NCBI RefSeq assembly: GCF_000317285.1
Contig: NZ_AJLN01000100.1
Span: forward strand, 248,001-312,000
DNA: 64,000 nucleotides
From: Chlorogloeopsis fritschii PCC 6912
GTDB lineage: Bacteria; Cyanobacteriota; Cyanobacteriia; Cyanobacteriales; Nostocaceae
Direction: 5' to 3'
Part shown: in pieces, positions 55,504 through 64,000 of the stretch
Position numbering within the stretch: position 1 is the first letter of the stretch
How the letters are laid out: each line of letters opens with the position of its first letter
Translations under genes and position numbers: made by a program
Notes under the pieces: model-generated
The model's input: the letters and a program-made list of their open reading frames with translations, nothing else
The model's database searches: none
What the model was told of the DNA's origin: nothing

Positions 55504-55989
55504 ATATGTTTGTTCTCAGATTATTTTCGTTACTGACAAATCAAATAGTTCAGAAATGTTCTAGCCAATGAAGCCAATGAAGTGAATCAAGGCTTTCATA
55601 CCTTATTTCAAAGAAGGCAAGCTAAGTAATGATAAGCTAGTCAATCCTTATACCTTGATGGAAATCCCTGTTAATAAAGCTTATTTTGTACATTAATTTT
55701 TAATTTGTTTTGTTAGCTTCTACCAAAAGTCTAAAATTATTTATATTTGTCTATATCTGTAGGATTGAATCAAGTAAGCTTATGTTAATTTTTGTCTATT
55801 TAATCATTTATACCATTTCAATCAAATATGCATATATCTGGGGTAAGTTGTCGCACAAAGCAGCGACATTATCCACATATGAATAAGACCAAAGTCTAGG
55901 TAAAATCTTAAATAAATGCTAGTGAGAGTTCTACCAATTCAACCTTGGGAGTGCGAATTACATTTATTGCCTAAGCAAATAATTCATTA
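55504..55989. other. Intergenic region, 486 bases
   Basis: AT-rich spacer upstream of the glf fusion gene, probably carrying its promoter. A nine-base direct repeat AAGCCAATG occurs twice near 55568-55585. No gene is seen. Confidence 0.45.
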
Positions 55990-56193
55990 CTATACTCCGC
56001 GTTGGCTAAATGCGTGAAGTTGAATTTTAATCCAATTACCACCCCTCGCTATGCATTGAGGGCAAATATCTCCATAACTATCACCTTGATCATTATATAC
56101 AATTAATCTAGCTGCATTCATTTGAAAATGTTGATGGCAAATTAAACATTTTTGGCTATTGTTTTTACTATTACACTCTATTTGAAATTGCAT
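55990..56193 (-). CDS. Small zinc-ribbon-like protein, hypothetical
   Basis: 67 residues. Two CxxC pairs (KCLICHQHF and DICPQCIARGG) separated by about 25 residues suggest a zinc ribbon or treble clef. A His and further Cys lie near the first pair. No family recognised; such proteins often bind nucleic acid or act as adaptors. ATG 56193 follows AGGAG (minus direction, about eight bases). Confidence 0.65.
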   Translation of the reverse strand: MQFQIECNSKNNSQKCLICHQHFQMNAARLIVYNDQGDSYGDICPQCIARGGNWIKIQLHAFSQRGV

Positions 56194-56461
56194 ATTTATT
56201 CTCCTAAAATAAAGATTGGAACCAATTTAAAATCAATATAGCCACTTCCAAACATCTTAATTCTATGATTGGAGAGCTAGCATCTATAAAATGAAGTGAA
56301 AATTGTTAAATTTCAATGTATTCATGAATACAATTGCATCTTGATTAAAGTTATAAGAACTTAATAATAAATTCCTCTTTTATGACTTAAGGCGTAGTAA
56401 AGTCACAATTTTAGCTCTAACCTTAATTGTGATATTTAAGCGTAGGTCTAGGATAGGTTAG

Positions 56462-56653
56462 TCATTGGCATTGAAGCCATTGTGAATATAAGTCTTCCTC
56501 TAAAAATCCTTTCTTATGACAAGTTGCAGATTTAGCTACTAAGACTTTAAGCGTTGTTTCATAACCACTGCTGAGTATTTGGTGTCCATAACCAATTACT
56601 TTGCCAAGGTTCCCAGTTTTTTGATTTATTACATAATCACCAATGTTAAACAC
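56462..56653 (-). CDS. Small conserved-looking protein, hypothetical
   Basis: 63 residues: MFNIGDYVINQKTGNLGKVIGYGHQILSSGYETTLKVLV begins like the small SH3/KOW-like barrels that regulate binding (GDYV....G..GKV.GYG pattern), and the end is CHKKGFLEEDLYSQW. It may bind nucleic acid or protein. It is preceded by GAGGTTACC (minus direction). Tandem with the zinc-ribbon protein 270 bases away on the same strand. Confidence 0.6.
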   Translation of the reverse strand: MFNIGDYVINQKTGNLGKVIGYGHQILSSGYETTLKVLVAKSATCHKKGFLEEDLYSQWLQCQ

Positions 56654-57667
56654 AATGGTAACCTCTTAATTTCAATAGGTTTGGTGAATTCTTCTTCTCT
56701 TAATTATTAACATTATTGGATTTGTAGAAATTACAGCTTCATCCTTACAGCTTTTCTTGTCTCTACTAAAAGAATAATTCTGTGTTAACTCACTCGGTTA
56801 CCACTGATACAAATAATCCCATTTCGCTTTCAGGGCGCTACCCATGGGCAGCAGGGTAGGAGAGGAGATGATTTGTAGATTTAATTTAGAAAATTGAAAT
56901 CAGGCATTCCCTAAGAATAAGCACAAGCTTATAGCGATCGCCTTCTTTAAATTCAGTCTTTGTCTAACTTTTGGCTCAGAGTATCAAGGAACTTTGCCAA
57001 GCCGTAGATGAGCGATTGTAACAGAACCGTTGAAAGTGTATTTCTAAGTGCTGAGTTATAAAGTGTATTCTACTCAACACAACTTACGGGAAACGCGAGG
57101 GATGGGTGCTGCTGTTTACAGCACTACTGAATCCTGAGTCAGGCAGTATAAGAATCACAATAATTATCAATTTCTCGCTTTTTAATGCATAAAAAACGCT
57201 TTCCAAGCATTTTAGCTACGATTGCTTCCTATAAGCTGCTGCCACATTGTATAGTAATAAATTTCAAACCACAGTTTATCTACACAAATTCACCCTTAAA
57301 ATAGATAGTATGAGGTGATATTTTTAGATCAAACATTAAAAATTTAACTATATTGATTCTGAAATCTATATTCTCGATTCTGTATTCTTTTTTGATGTTA
57401 ATTTTAATGTTAAAAATTCATCTCAAGTATGCCATAATGTCACGAGCCGAAAGCTAATACCTAATTTGATGCCTCCAACTAACTTGGGGGTAAATTTGGC
57501 TATTTGCTTACAGCCAAGCTCCAACCTTAGGCATTCGCTACTAGGGGACAGTGTGGTTTGAAGTGAATGATGCCTTTAGGTATTTGTACAGGCAGAACTC
57601 TTGGAATGTTTGAGAATAGGCAAGTTTTCCAAAAATTTTTCTGTTGCAAAATTGGGAAGAAATTTCG
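56654..57667. other. Gene-free region, about 1.0 kb
   Basis: The longest gene-free stretch. It contains a small hairpin CTACCC/GGGTAG at 56838-56859 with a TAGGAGAGGAG follow-up, a HIP1-type AGCGATCG near 56935, and an AT-rich tail (57170-57460) before the GH2 gene. An undetected small RNA is possible around 56820-56880, but nothing is recognised. Confidence 0.45.
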
Positions 57668-59530
57668 ATGAACTTGTTGAAGTTGGAAAATAGCGCGGTG
57701 AAATTAACCTCTGATGCCAATACGAAGACGAATTTCGCGTTGAGAGAATCGGCATACCCACGTCCCCAGTTAAGACGCTCGCATTGGCAAAGTCTCAACG
57801 GTCGGTGGAAATTCGCATTTGATGACCAAGGCAAATGCACTCAACCCAGCGACCTTAGCGAATGGACACATCATATACAAGTTCCCTTTGCCCCTGAATC
57901 TACCAAAAGTGGGATTGACGATCCGGGCTTTCACCCCAATTGCTGGTATGAGCGGGAATTTGAAACACCTCCAGGAGAGGGCAGATTACTATTACACTTC
58001 GGTGCTGTGGACTATCGCGCTCGTGTTTGGGTAAACGACCAATACATAGCAGAGCACGAAGGTGGACATACTCCTTTCACCCTCGATATTACCCATGTCT
58101 TGAATGACAGTGGTACAACGAAGGTGACAGTGTGGGCGCAAGACGATCCTCACGATCTTGCTAAACCTCGTGGCAAGCAGGATTGGCAGTTGCAACCACA
58201 CAGTATTTGGTATCCTCGCACCAGCGGGATTTGGCAGACAGTCTGGGTTGAGCGCGTGGGTACGACTTATATCGATCACATCCGCTGGACACCCGATTTT
58301 GAGCGGTGGGAAATTGGTTGTTACGCTGCCCTTGCGGGTGATGTGCCTGCTGCGGGCATACAAATAAAGGTGAAATTGAGTGTTGGCGATCGCGTGCTGG
58401 CGAACGATAGCTATGAAGTCTTCAACGGCGAGATTAGCCGCCGCATCTCTCTTTCAGACCCCGGTATCGATGACTACCGCAACGAAATGCTATGGAGTCC
58501 AGAAAAGCCAACCCTCATCGATGCTGATATTGAAATGTGGTATAAAGGCGAACTATTGGATGCGGTTAAATCTTACACTGCCTTGCGGACAGTTAGTATA
58601 CAACGCGATCGCTTTATGCTCAACGGACGTCCCTACTATTTGCGGATGGTTCTCGATCAGGGCTATTGGCCTGATAGCCTCATGACTGCACCCGATGATG
58701 AGGCTTTACGGCGGGATGTGGAACTTGCCAAAGCAATGGGTTTCAACGGAGTACGCAAGCACCAAAAAATTGAAGATCCGCGCTTTTTATATTGGGCAGA
58801 CGTGCTGGGGTTGTTAGTATGGGAGGAGATGCCCAGTGCATATCGTTTCTCACCTAAAGCAGTGGAACGCATGACGCATGAGTGGATTGAAGTCATCAAG
58901 CGTGATGTCAATCACCCGTGTATTGTGGCTTGGGTGCCGTTCAATGAATCTTGGGGAGTTCCGAATCTAGTCGAGACACAAGCTCACCGCAACTATGTTT
59001 TGGCAATGTATCACTTAACAAAGACGCTAGATCCGACTCGCCCAGTAATTGGTAACGATGGTTGGGAGAGTACAGATACTGACATTCTCGCTATCCATGA
59101 CTACGATACCAATCCCCAACACTTAGCTCATCGCTACGGCCCAGAAGTGAAGCTATCAGATTTATTTGATCGCAAGCGTCCCGGAGGGCGTATCCTAACG
59201 CTGGACAACTATCCTCATCAAGGACAGCCAGTGATGCTAACTGAGTTTGGCGGCATCGCCTATGCTCCTGATGACAAGCCCGATGCTAACAAAGTCTGGG
59301 GATATGAGCGTTGCTGGAATATTTCCGAGCTACAAATGAAATACGCTGCTCTGCTGGAAACAATCAATAACCTTGAGATATTCAGCGGATTTTGTTACAC
59401 GCAATTCGCTGATACCTTCCAAGAAGCTAACGGGTTGTTGTACGCCGATCGCACGCCGAAAATTCCCCTGGAGGCGATCCGCGCTGCAACTCTTTCAGGA
59501 GAGGGATTATGTACTCCCACACACTGTTAA
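57668..59530 (+). CDS. GH2-family glycoside hydrolase (beta-galactosidase-like)
   Basis: 620 residues, shorter than LacZ. Sugar-binding domain first (WQSLNGRWKFAFD, WYEREFETP, LLLHFGAVDYRARVWVNDQ), then an immunoglobulin-like domain, then the TIM barrel with FNGVRKHQK, the acid/base Glu in VAWVPFNESWG and the nucleophile Glu in VMLTEFGGIAYAP. No signal peptide: probably cytosolic. ATG 57668 is preferred over the in-frame TTG 57644. It overlaps galT by 22 bases, which links it to galactose release and use; glucuronidase or mannosidase activity is not excluded. Confidence 0.88.
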   Translation: MNLLKLENSAVKLTSDANTKTNFALRESAYPRPQLRRSHWQSLNGRWKFAFDDQGKCTQPSDLSEWTHHIQVPFAPESTKSGIDDPGFHPNCWYEREFETPPGEGRLLLHFGAVDYRARVWVNDQYIAEHEGGHTPFTLDITHVLNDSGTTKVTVWAQDDPHDLAKPRGKQDWQLQPHSIWYPRTSGIWQTVWVERVGTTYIDHIRWTPDFERWEIGCYAALAGDVPAAGIQIKVKLSVGDRVLANDSYEVFNGEISRRISLSDPGIDDYRNEMLWSPEKPTLIDADIEMWYKGELLDAVKSYTALRTVSIQRDRFMLNGRPYYLRMVLDQGYWPDSLMTAPDDEALRRDVELAKAMGFNGVRKHQKIEDPRFLYWADVLGLLVWEEMPSAYRFSPKAVERMTHEWIEVIKRDVNHPCIVAWVPFNESWGVPNLVETQAHRNYVLAMYHLTKTLDPTRPVIGNDGWESTDTDILAIHDYDTNPQHLAHRYGPEVKLSDLFDRKRPGGRILTLDNYPHQGQPVMLTEFGGIAYAPDDKPDANKVWGYERCWNISELQMKYAALLETINNLEIFSGFCYTQFADTFQEANGLLYADRTPKIPLEAIRAATLSGEGLCTPTHC

Positions 59531-60621
59531 AGCCAGATAGACGCCAACTAACCTTATACAGTCGCTACCCCATTCCAGAAGACATAATTGCTACTAGCCC
59601 TAGCAACGAGCCAGTGCAAGCAAATCCGCATCTGCGCTGGCATCCCTTGCGGGGCGAATGGGTAGCGTATGCCAGTCACCGTCAGGGGCGGACTTTTATG
59701 CCGCCTCCAGAGTATAATCCCCTCGCACCCACCACCAATCCGGAGTTTCCTACGGAACTGCCCCAAGGTAAGTATGACGTGGCGGTGTTTGATAACCGCT
59801 TTCCGTCGATGACAGTAGCGGCGCACGATCCACCAACTAGCATCGTGGAAACTTTGCCTGCTAATGGGGCGTGTGAGGTTGTAGTTTTTACTCAAGATCC
59901 TCATGCCTCCCTTAGTTCACTCGAACTGGATCATCTAGATTTGCTGTTGCAAGTGTGGGGCGATCGCACCCGCGTCTTGGGCGCAAATCCTCAAATTCAG
60001 TACGTGCTGCCGTTTGAAAACAAAGGTGTGGAGGTAGGCGTAACACTGCACCATCCCCACGGGCAAATCTACGCCTATCCTTTTGTCCCGCCTGTTCCAG
60101 CAAGGATGTTGGAACAACAGCGGCGATTTTACCAAGAGCATCAGCGCGGTTTACTGGAAGATTTGATTCAAAAGGAGATAGCCGACAACAAACGGATTAT
60201 TTATCAGGATGATTATGCGATCGCATTCGTTCCTGTGTGCGCTCGTTACCCTTATGAAGTTTGGATTGCCCCGATTGAACCAGTGTCTACCTTTTATGAC
60301 CTTAGCTGCAAGCAACGTCAGGGACTTGCTAGGGCGTTAAAAACTGTAACTCTCAAGTATGACGGTTTGTGGAATCGTCCGTTTCCTTATCTCATGGCTT
60401 GGTTTGGTGCTCCTACTGATGGGGAAGCACATCCCGAAGCTCATTTACACGCCCAGTTTTATCCACCATATCGCACCAGCGACAAGCTGAAGTATTTAGC
60501 GGGGACGGAACTTGCGGCAGGGATGTTTGCCAATGATGCCTTACCAGAGGAGAAGGCGAAAGAGTTACAGGCAGTAGTTGTAAATATTGAGTTAAGCGAA
60601 TCGCGATCCAAAAAGTATTAA
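59509..60621 (+). CDS. galT: Galactose-1-phosphate uridylyltransferase
   Basis: 370 residues. Exchanges UMP between UDP-glucose and galactose-1-phosphate in the Leloir pathway. The nucleophilic motif HHPHGQIYAYPF (HPHGQ) is intact, as are the zinc-binding-type segments and the C-terminal EAHLHAQFYPPY. N-terminal LRWHPLRGEWVAYASHRQGR is the usual uridylyl-binding start. ATG 59509 lies inside the end of the GH2 gene, so translation is coupled. GalK is not in the window. Confidence 0.93.
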   Translation: MYSHTLLKPDRRQLTLYSRYPIPEDIIATSPSNEPVQANPHLRWHPLRGEWVAYASHRQGRTFMPPPEYNPLAPTTNPEFPTELPQGKYDVAVFDNRFPSMTVAAHDPPTSIVETLPANGACEVVVFTQDPHASLSSLELDHLDLLLQVWGDRTRVLGANPQIQYVLPFENKGVEVGVTLHHPHGQIYAYPFVPPVPARMLEQQRRFYQEHQRGLLEDLIQKEIADNKRIIYQDDYAIAFVPVCARYPYEVWIAPIEPVSTFYDLSCKQRQGLARALKTVTLKYDGLWNRPFPYLMAWFGAPTDGEAHPEAHLHAQFYPPYRTSDKLKYLAGTELAAGMFANDALPEEKAKELQAVVVNIELSESRSKKY

Positions 60622-60722
60622 AAAATTTTAAAATATAGAAAAAATTCTTTTGTTTGTGGCTTTTGCTATCAAACAGATTTAGAAATCCAACATAAAATAA
60701 CGTTTTTTGAAAATTTCATTTT

Positions 60723-63092
60723 TTGGAGTTGTTTTCAACAGATCGCGATTACAAATCACTTTATACCCCCGGCTCGATCCAGCCTCATGGCGTGTTACTG
60801 GCACTCAGCGAGCCGGAACTACTAATCCTGCAAGTTAGCAATAATACTCAAACCTATTTGGGTAGAAAGCCTCAGGATTTGCTAGCCCAACCTTTGAGCT
60901 TTCTGTTCGATCCTACGCAAGTCGAAGTTATCAAACAGTATTTGCTGGAAGATTTTAGTGGTGTCAATTACCTGAAGCTGTTCATCTGCACAGACGAAGA
61001 CAGGCAATTTTTTGATGGATTTATACATCGGACAAAAAATAGTGTGATTCTGGAGTTAGAACCCACAGATTCATCTGCTCAGGTAACTTTTGGGAATGTT
61101 CATAACTTAGTAAAAGAGGCGATCGCTAAACTCAAACGAACATCAACACTGCAAGAATTTTTACAACTAGCGGCACAAGAACTCAGAATAATTACGGCTT
61201 TTGAGCGGGTGATGGTTTATCAATTCGATCAGCATGGAGCAGGAGAGGTAATTGCTGAAGCCAAACAAGAGGAGGTATCACCCTATTTAGGACTCCACTA
61301 TCCTGCAACAGATATTCCAGAACAGGCAAGGGAGTTATATCGGCGTGGCTTGGTGAGGGTAATTCCCAATTTGAAAGCTCAAGCGATCGAGTTAGTTGCA
61401 ATTGAGAATTATGAAACTCATTCTCTGCCACTCGATTTAAGTTTATCTGTCTTCAGAAGTGTTCATCCCTGCTGTGTTGAATTTCATCAGAATATGGGCA
61501 CTGCGGCTATTGTAGTGATTTCACTCATCAAAGATGAAAAACTTTGGGGATTAATTTCTTGTCATCATCAAACACCAAAAAATATCACGAGTGAGGTGCG
61601 GAGTGCTTGCGAATTTTTGGGACAATTCATATCATCAGAGCTAGCCAACAAAGTGATTCAAGAGGAAGTGCACTATAAAGCCAAACTGGAGTCACTGCGT
61701 TCTGAGGTGATAGAATCGATTTCGCAGGCAGATGACTTTATAGATGCACTAGTGCAGCCTGAACCCCGCTTACTAGATCTTGTTGGTGCCAAAGGAGCAG
61801 CAGTTTGCCTGGATGGTGAAATTACATTGGTTGGCTCCACACCTGAGGTGGAGGATGTTTGGGAGTTGATTGATTGGGCAAACACCCAAGTTAGGGAGAA
61901 CTTGTTTTACACCGATTCTCTGTCAAAGCTTTACCCAAAGGCAAAAACGTTCAAAGATACAGCCAGTGGCTTGCTGCTGCTGCAAATTTCTAAAGTCAAG
62001 CAGTATTATATTCTCTGGTTTCGTCCCGAAGTTCTACGTACAGTCAATTGGGCAGGAAATCCAAACGAATCGATCAAAGTTGAAGCAGATGGCAGTGTAA
62101 CTCTTTGCCCCCGCCAATCTTTTGAACAGTGGCAGCAAACAGTTAGGTTCACCTCAGAACCTTGGAAATTATCTGAAATTGATAGTGCCTTCGCCTTGAG
62201 GAATGCAATAGTTGGTATTGTGCTCAAAAAAGCAGAAGAGTTAGCCAAGCTCAATCAGGAATTAGAGCGTAGCAACCAAGAGCTAGCCTCCTTTGCTTAT
62301 GCTTCTTCCCACGATCTCAAAGAACCTTTACGGGGTATCTATAACTACTCGACAATCCTACTAGAAGACTACGCTTGTGTGCTGGATGAGGATGGAATTG
62401 AGTATTTACAGACTGTTGTATCCTTATCAGTGCGGATGGAAACTCTCATTAATACTTTACTTCGGTTGTCGCAGTTAGGGAAAGCGGAAATAAATCTGCA
62501 AGCAACTAACCTTAACCAATTACTCAACGAAGTTATTAATGTCTTTGATGCTAGTCGCCAGCAAGCTCAGTTTCATATTCATATTCCTCGACCTTTGCCA
62601 ACTGTTCAATGCGATTCGGTTCTGATGGGTGAAGTATTTAGTAACTTAATTGCTAATGCATTGAAATACAATGACAGGGCAGAAAAATGGGTTGAGATTG
62701 GCTACGTGGATGAAGAGGAGTGGGAGAGGGGGAGAGTGGGAGAGGGGAGCCAGCGCTGTGGGCGGGTTTCCCGACTTGGGGCGACTGGCGTGGAGACAAG
62801 GGGAAAATATTTCTCCGCGTCTTCAGAAGCGTCTTTGCATCTCAACCTCTTGGCATCTTCTTCCCAATCCCCAATTACTTTCTACGTCAAGGATAACGGC
62901 ATTGGCATTCAAAAACATCACCTAGAAACCATTTTCAAGCTCTTCAAGCGGCTTCACTCCCAGGAAAAGTACGGTGGTGGTACTGGTGCGGGGTTAGCCA
63001 TTACCAAGAAGATTATAGAGCGTCACGGTGGTCGGATCTGGGTTGAATCTAGCGTAGGTGAAGGCTCAACATTTTACTTTACGCTGGAATAG
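60723..63092 (+). CDS. Cyanobacterial phytochrome (Cph1-like) histidine kinase
   Basis: 789 residues: PAS (about 10-110), GAF (about 130-300), PHY (about 310-500), HisKA with phospho-His in SSHDLKEPLR, HATPase. Cys250 in SVHPCCVEFHQNMG aligns with the bilin-binding Cys259 of Cph1, so a phycocyanobilin is expected, and YPATDIPEQ holds the conserved Asp of the PASDIP motif. Odd: the His that normally follows the Cys is Cys251. A 45-50-residue, repeat-derived insertion (WERGRVGEGSQ...LASSSQS) splits the HATPase before FYVKDNGIGI. TTG 60723 is the only start, as a stop lies four codons upstream, and it lacks a good ribosome site. The response regulator follows directly. Confidence 0.85.
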   Translation: MELFSTDRDYKSLYTPGSIQPHGVLLALSEPELLILQVSNNTQTYLGRKPQDLLAQPLSFLFDPTQVEVIKQYLLEDFSGVNYLKLFICTDEDRQFFDGFIHRTKNSVILELEPTDSSAQVTFGNVHNLVKEAIAKLKRTSTLQEFLQLAAQELRIITAFERVMVYQFDQHGAGEVIAEAKQEEVSPYLGLHYPATDIPEQARELYRRGLVRVIPNLKAQAIELVAIENYETHSLPLDLSLSVFRSVHPCCVEFHQNMGTAAIVVISLIKDEKLWGLISCHHQTPKNITSEVRSACEFLGQFISSELANKVIQEEVHYKAKLESLRSEVIESISQADDFIDALVQPEPRLLDLVGAKGAAVCLDGEITLVGSTPEVEDVWELIDWANTQVRENLFYTDSLSKLYPKAKTFKDTASGLLLLQISKVKQYYILWFRPEVLRTVNWAGNPNESIKVEADGSVTLCPRQSFEQWQQTVRFTSEPWKLSEIDSAFALRNAIVGIVLKKAEELAKLNQELERSNQELASFAYASSHDLKEPLRGIYNYSTILLEDYACVLDEDGIEYLQTVVSLSVRMETLINTLLRLSQLGKAEINLQATNLNQLLNEVINVFDASRQQAQFHIHIPRPLPTVQCDSVLMGEVFSNLIANALKYNDRAEKWVEIGYVDEEEWERGRVGEGSQRCGRVSRLGATGVETRGKYFSASSEASLHLNLLASSSQSPITFYVKDNGIGIQKHHLETIFKLFKRLHSQEKYGGGTGAGLAITKKIIERHGGRIWVESSVGEGSTFYFTLE
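62713..62871. repeat. Dispersed repeat inserted within the phytochrome gene
   Basis: GAGTGGGAGAGGGGGAGAG-type units then a GC-rich segment (62747-62791) that matches the intergenic copy at 23086 in reverse. The frame stays open through it, adding roughly 45-50 residues to the ATP-binding domain. Confidence 0.75.
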
Positions 63093-63147
63093 TTTAATAT
63101 ACATAAAAAACCTTTTTAATACCAAAATTTAAGACCGAAGACAACTA

Positions 63148-63591
63148 ATGGCAACAAAACTTAAAGACTCGCTGCTCGTTGTTGAGGACAGCCATGAGGA
63201 TTTTAAGATGCTGCAACGCTTGATGCGGCGGATGGCTGTTCAAAACCCAATTTATCGTTGTAGTAGTGGAGACGAAGTTTTTGACTTCCTTTATCAAGAG
63301 GGAAATTATCAAAATCCTGATTTAGCACCACGACCTTCTGTAATTTTACTCGATCTGAATTTGCCAGGAATTGATGGTCGTAATGTTCTAGAGCGGTTAA
63401 AGCAAGATACTAGTTTTAAGGAAATCCCCATTGTTGTCTTTACTACATCTTCCAATCCCAAAGATGTGGAATTCTGCTATGAAAAAGGCGCGAATGGCTA
63501 TTTAATTAAACCAATGGATGCTCAAGAGCTTCGGAAAATTGTTCAGGCATTTGTAGACTACTGGCTGGAAGTTAATACTCCTCCAGCGTAA
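63148..63591 (+). CDS. Response regulator, Rcp1-like
   Basis: 147-residue single-domain receiver. VVEDSHEDFKML (acidic pair), phospho-Asp in VILLDLNLPGIDGR, FTTSSNPKDVEFCYEKGANGYLIKP (Thr/Ser and Lys switch residues). It is the pattern of the Rcp1 regulators that are phosphorylated by Cph1-type phytochromes, and it follows the phytochrome gene after 55 bases, so light signalling as a pair is expected. ATG 63148. Repeats (GGGACAAGGGGA) begin two bases after the stop. Confidence 0.9.
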   Translation: MATKLKDSLLVVEDSHEDFKMLQRLMRRMAVQNPIYRCSSGDEVFDFLYQEGNYQNPDLAPRPSVILLDLNLPGIDGRNVLERLKQDTSFKEIPIVVFTTSSNPKDVEFCYEKGANGYLIKPMDAQELRKIVQAFVDYWLEVNTPPA

Positions 63592-63593
63592 AG

Positions 63594-63846
63594 GGGAGTG
63601 GAGACTAAATAAAAGGGACAAGGGGAAAAGGAGACAAGGGGACAAGGAGAGATGGGGAAACTGGGGGAGTAAACGTGAATAACGATTCTCCCCTTTCTCC
63701 ACGGCAGTTGCTACAAGTCTCTTAACCCGCAAGGGCGCACTGCCTCCCCTGCTGCACCTCTCCCCCTGCTCTCTTCTTCCCTCCCCTCTGCTCCTGGTAC
63801 TTCTTTCCTAGTCCCCAGTACCAAGTACCCAGTACCGAGTAATAAT
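63594..63846. repeat. Purine- and pyrimidine-rich repeats between regulator and transporter
   Basis: GGGACAAGGGGAAAAGGAGACAAGG-type units at 63616-63665, an AACCCGCAAGGGCGCACTGCC unit near 63724 (reverse of wording at about 3355 and 36475), and CCCAGTACCAAGTACCCAGTACCGAGT near 63816. No gene. Confidence 0.7.
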
Positions 63847-64000
63847 ATGAATTTAATTTGGTTTCTTTTGCGCTCATCTTGGCTGAATGTAGCGATCGCA
63901 GGAGTAGCAGGCTCAATTAGTGGTGTGTGCAGTGCTGCTTTGATTGCATCAATCAATACTGCTATTCGCGCCAGCGATCCTGAGTTGAGTCAACTTTTTC
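63847..64000 (+). CDS. ABC transporter, cyclic-peptide export type, partial
   Basis: Open to the end of the window. The visible 51 residues start MNLIWFLLRSSWLNVAIAGVAGSISGVCSAALIASINTAIRAS, i.e. the first transmembrane helix and loop typical of the SyrD/PvdE-like exporters of cyclic peptides and siderophores. Only the beginning of the permease is present; no ATPase motif is yet seen. Confidence 0.7.
   Translation, partial: MNLIWFLLRSSWLNVAIAGVAGSISGVCSAALIASINTAIRASDPELSQLF

Overview
The window reads as chromosomal DNA from a filamentous, probably heterocyst-forming cyanobacterium (Nostocales-like). The signs are a psaB-type photosystem I gene, a Cph1-type phytochrome next to its response regulator, the output regulator RpaA, cyanobacterial sucrose synthase, the HIP1 octamer GCGATCGC recurring throughout (for example 312, 14451, 23830, 45724, 61119), and many short tandemly repeated heptamer-like sequences and palindromes between genes. 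No rRNA, tRNA, transposase or CRISPR array was recognised.

Layout. 1-8.2 kb: Xaa-Pro aminopeptidase, an acidic lipoprotein, then a possible small tailoring locus (O-methyltransferase on the minus strand; nitroreductase-like protein, berberine-bridge-type flavin oxidase and alpha/beta hydrolase on the plus strand) and a DUF4332 protein. 8.3-13.5 kb: TetR regulator, a pair of exported M16 peptidases (one catalytic, one lacking the zinc motif) and two small exported or membrane proteins. 13.7-25.5 kb: an excisionase-like fragment, a GH57 enzyme, a Ca2+/H+ antiporter, cyanase, a broken small gene, a DUF3800 protein, a histidine phosphatase, a PH-domain membrane protein, a two-gene HNH module, purH, two tandem small-RNA candidates and a 37-residue membrane protein. 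26-38.7 kb: a large hybrid histidine kinase split by a frameshift, sucrose synthase, a peptidoglycan-binding protein, an esterase with an apparent CTG start, coaBC with its small neighbour, an acyltransferase and rpaA.

39.5-43.9 kb holds the most unusual locus: a ParA gene diverging from a nuclease-ParA fusion (split by one base), a ParB-like protein with a coiled coil and a helix-hairpin-helix, and a protein with a Z-alpha-like winged helix and a C-terminal membrane anchor. It looks like a partition apparatus joined to a nuclease and is the best candidate for an undescribed system.

44-60.6 kb is a sugar and cell-surface region: two glycosyltransferases, a solitary divergent psaB without psaA, galE, a GH1-RmlD fusion, a glycosyltransferase-UDP-galactopyranose mutase fusion, a GH2 enzyme and galT. 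Together GH2, GalT, GalE and Glf could release galactose and convert it to UDP-galactose and UDP-galactofuranose; no galactokinase is in the window. 60.7-64 kb has the phytochrome and its regulator, and the start of an export ABC transporter cut by the window edge.

Several genes carry lesions: frameshifts in the histidine kinase and in the nuclease-ParA gene, an in-frame stop in a small DUF6887-like gene, a possible frameshift after galE, and a repeat-derived insertion in the phytochrome kinase domain. Several genes also take their stop codon from tandem repeats.
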